From: Chloroflexota bacterium
GTDB lineage: Bacteria > Chloroflexota > Anaerolineae > UBA4142
Length of the DNA: 51,424 bases
Assembly: GCA_016219275.1 (NCBI GenBank)
Contig: JACRBM010000041.1
Coordinates: 1 to 51,424 of the forward strand
Direction: 5' to 3'
The translations under genes were made by a program, and so were the position numbers. Shown in pieces: positions 50,145 to 51,424 of this stretch (position 1 is the first letter of the stretch; the number at the start of each line of letters is the position of its first letter). Below the pieces are notes generated by a model. The model was given only the letters and a program-made list of their open reading frames with translations. It was not told the DNA's origin and searched no databases.

Positions 50145-50555
50145 ATGCCTAACCCAGCTATGAATGAAGAAATCAAAGAGGCTCTGCGGAAAGATCGAAC
50201 GATTGATATCATCACCGTTGGCGCAAAGTCAGGATTTCCCAGAAAAATTGAAATCTGGTTTACCAATGTGAATGGTCGTATTATCATCTGCGGAACACCC
50301 GATGCAGAAGGTGGTAAAGGCCCTCGCTCGCGGCGGGACTGGTTAGCAAACTTGAAAGCCAATCCCGAGTTTACATTTTGTCTCAAAGAATCTCTCCAAG
50401 TTGAACTACCCGCAAGAGCCGTTGAAATTGTTGACCCAGAAGATCGTAGAATTTTGATGAGTGCTCCAGAAACGAAATGGTATCGCGACCAGGTGGCTTC
50501 ACTTGATGATTTGGTAAATGCAAGTCCAATCGTGGAAGTGTTCTTTAGGGATTAA
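50145..50555 (+). CDS. Deazaflavin/FMN-dependent nitroreductase-like protein (DUF385 type)
   Basis: The protein (136 aa from ATG 50145, or 131 from ATG 50160) has a split-barrel fold. It shows RTIDIITVGAKSGFPRKIEIWFTNVNGRIIICGTP, then SRRDWLANLKANPEFTFCLKESLQVELPARAVEI, the block order of the DUF385 (Ddn-like) nitroreductase/quinone reductase family, which usually bind F420 or FMN. The gene is AT-rich relative to the host, lies alone between palindromic sites with matching ends, and looks like a mobile cassette gene. The start is not certain. Confidence 0.78.
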   Translation: MPNPAMNEEIKEALRKDRTIDIITVGAKSGFPRKIEIWFTNVNGRIIICGTPDAEGGKGPRSRRDWLANLKANPEFTFCLKESLQVELPARAVEIVDPEDRRILMSAPETKWYRDQVASLDDLVNASPIVEVFFRD

Positions 50556-50605
50556 CACAGGGTCAGGAAAGGTCGAAATAAACGTGATGAGAGCGTGCAA
50601 TTTCA

Positions 50606-50738
50606 GCCCAACAATGCGTGCAGCGGACGGCGGGGAGTCTGCGCGATTTATAAGCCTTTTTCTGGCTTTGAGTTTTTTTCGCTCCCAGGCTTTTATCTAC
50701 ACCCGCTCCTTGTCCGCCGCTAACGCCAACCGTTGGCT
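50606..50738. repeat. attC-like palindromic site
   Basis: The 133-bp segment begins GCCCAAC (50606-50612) and ends GTTGGCT (50732-50738). The arms GCGTGCAGCGGAC and GTCCGCCGCTAACGC can pair with unpaired bases between, as attC sites of integron cassettes do. The end differs from the GTTRRRY consensus by one base. Other palindromic repeats could give this pattern. Confidence 0.5.
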
Positions 50739-50755
50739 TGCCCATTGCATAATTT

Positions 50756-51289
50756 ATGAATCGTGAAGAACAGATCACGCTTGAATACTTGAAAAGTTTG
50801 CTTGGCGAAGATGTGGTTCCTGTGCCAAAGCATAAAGACCCGCCTGATATTCTTGTGGGTTCAACTATAGCTGTAGAGGTCAGAAGATTGAATCAACATT
50901 TCTTTGAAGGTGGAAAGCCTGAAGGGTTAGAGAATCTATCTTATCCTTTAGATGACGCATTTGAAGAAGTATTGAAATCGTTCAATCATTTGTACACTGG
51001 AAAATCATATTGGGTTTTTGTCGATTACAGACGCCCGCTCAAATCAGAAATTCGCCAAGCAAAAAAAGATATGCGCTTGGCGTTACAGAAATTTCTTGAC
51101 TCGAGAATCTCTAAATTTCCTTGCGAAATTTCGGTAAATTCGGAATTCACTTTCTCAATTTATAAATCAGATCCTGGTAACGGAAAATTATTTCCTGTTG
51201 CTGGAAGTGGAGATTTTGACGCTGGTGGAGGGGTCATTGGAGTTTATGCCGAAAATATCCGTCATTGCATAAACGAAAAATCATCGTAA
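50756..51289 (+). CDS. Uncharacterised protein, 3' end defined by IS66 insertion
   Basis: The 177-residue frame begins 18 nt after the attC-like site. It reads MNREEQITLEYLKSLLG, then PKHKDPPDILVGSTIAVEVRRLNQHFF, where PPD...AVEVRR resembles the D-(x)n-ExK/ExR core of restriction-like nucleases, though this is only a resemblance. It is AT-rich. Its stop codon TAA at 51287-51289 lies in the terminal repeat of the IS66 element starting at 51286, so the natural C-terminus may be lost. Confidence 0.65.
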   Translation: MNREEQITLEYLKSLLGEDVVPVPKHKDPPDILVGSTIAVEVRRLNQHFFEGGKPEGLENLSYPLDDAFEEVLKSFNHLYTGKSYWVFVDYRRPLKSEIRQAKKDMRLALQKFLDSRISKFPCEISVNSEFTFSIYKSDPGNGKLFPVAGSGDFDAGGGVIGVYAENIRHCINEKSS

Positions 51290-51424
51290 CTGCTCAGGCA
51301 TAACCAAACTTGGACGACTCTTGTATTGCAAAGCATACATTCATCAGGCATACTGTAGACAATGACACCGTCCCCATTACCTACTGACGAACAAATCCGT
51401 GCGGCATACCAGCAAGGCGAAGAA
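51286..51424 (+). mobile_element. IS66-family element, left end with transposase start
   Basis: The terminal repeat GTAACTGCTCAGGC (51286-51299) is followed after 62 nt by ATG 51362. That ORF reads MTPSPLPTDEQIRAAYQQGEE up to the window end, the usual start of IS66 transposases. The orientation is the same as the element at base 1, and the repeat is the exact inverse of its right end. Confidence 0.85.

Noticed and set aside
1-51424. The window as one composite IS66 transposon
   Set aside because: The interior is housekeeping DNA of uniform style with essential genes; two copies of the same IS family 51 kb apart are better explained by independent insertion.

Overview
The window (51,424 bp) looks like chromosomal DNA of a Chloroflexi bacterium, probably near Anaerolineae. 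This is inferred from gene content and style, not from a marker tree. The coding style is GC-rich and full of GCG/CGC codons. There is a CIRCE-controlled hrcA-grpE-dnaK operon, a T-box leader for valyl-tRNA synthetase, IS66-type transposases, YfhO-like and other large membrane proteins, and receptor-like kinases with Thr/Pro linkers and beta-propellers. Short degenerate tandem repeats are abundant. Both window edges lie inside IS66-family elements that share the 14-bp terminal repeat GTAACTGCTCAGGC. The AT-rich genes next to them (a PIN-domain protein on the left; a DUF385-type reductase and an unknown protein on the right) look like accessory DNA. The interior is mostly housekeeping.

Layout. 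1-1137: IS66 end and a PIN-domain gene whose start was cut by it. 1200-5069: lipid module with a PimA-like glycosyltransferase, FAD oxidoreductase, CDP-alcohol phosphatidyltransferase and acyltransferase-like protein. 5130-9565: SAM hydrolase, then promoter/CIRCE and hrcA-grpE-dnaK (no dnaJ). 9831-14996: T-box promoter and leader with a GUC (Val) specifier, an array of three small membrane paralogs plus decayed copies, then valS. 15093-19294: TPR lipoprotein, rsmD, higBA toxin-antitoxin, thpR and a phosphoribosyltransferase, and a small unknown gene. 19311-28081: polA and three large membrane proteins. 28169-31797: unknown gene, argS, a membrane-anchored protein and a YdeI-family protein. 31863-35965: LprG/LppX-like lipoprotein, 14-TM-type MFS transporter and a DUF3352 protein. 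36053-37609 (minus): ECF sigma and anti-sigma. 37668-37751: tRNA-Leu(CAA). 37921-43936: unknown membrane protein, a membrane protein with four cyclic-nucleotide-binding-like domains, and a PknB-type kinase with a TolB/PD40 propeller. 44027-46303: rhodanese and FAD oxidoreductase. 46652-48900 (minus): panB and an unknown partner gene. 49103-51289: methyltransferase and cassette-like accessory genes.

Three themes stand out. First, a PimA-like, CDP-alcohol transferase and acyltransferase set, an LprG-like lipoprotein plus MFS pair, and possibly an LmeA-like protein recall the mycobacterial phosphatidylinositol-mannoside/lipoglycan pathway. Second, the genome is invaded by small repeats: heptad tandem repeats and palindromic elements lie between genes and also in frame inside rsmD, polA, valS and an oxidoreductase. 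Third, promoters are unusually readable: TTGACA-N17-TANAAT occurs before hrcA, the T-box, panB, the LprG-like gene and (as TTGACT/TATACT) tRNA-Leu.
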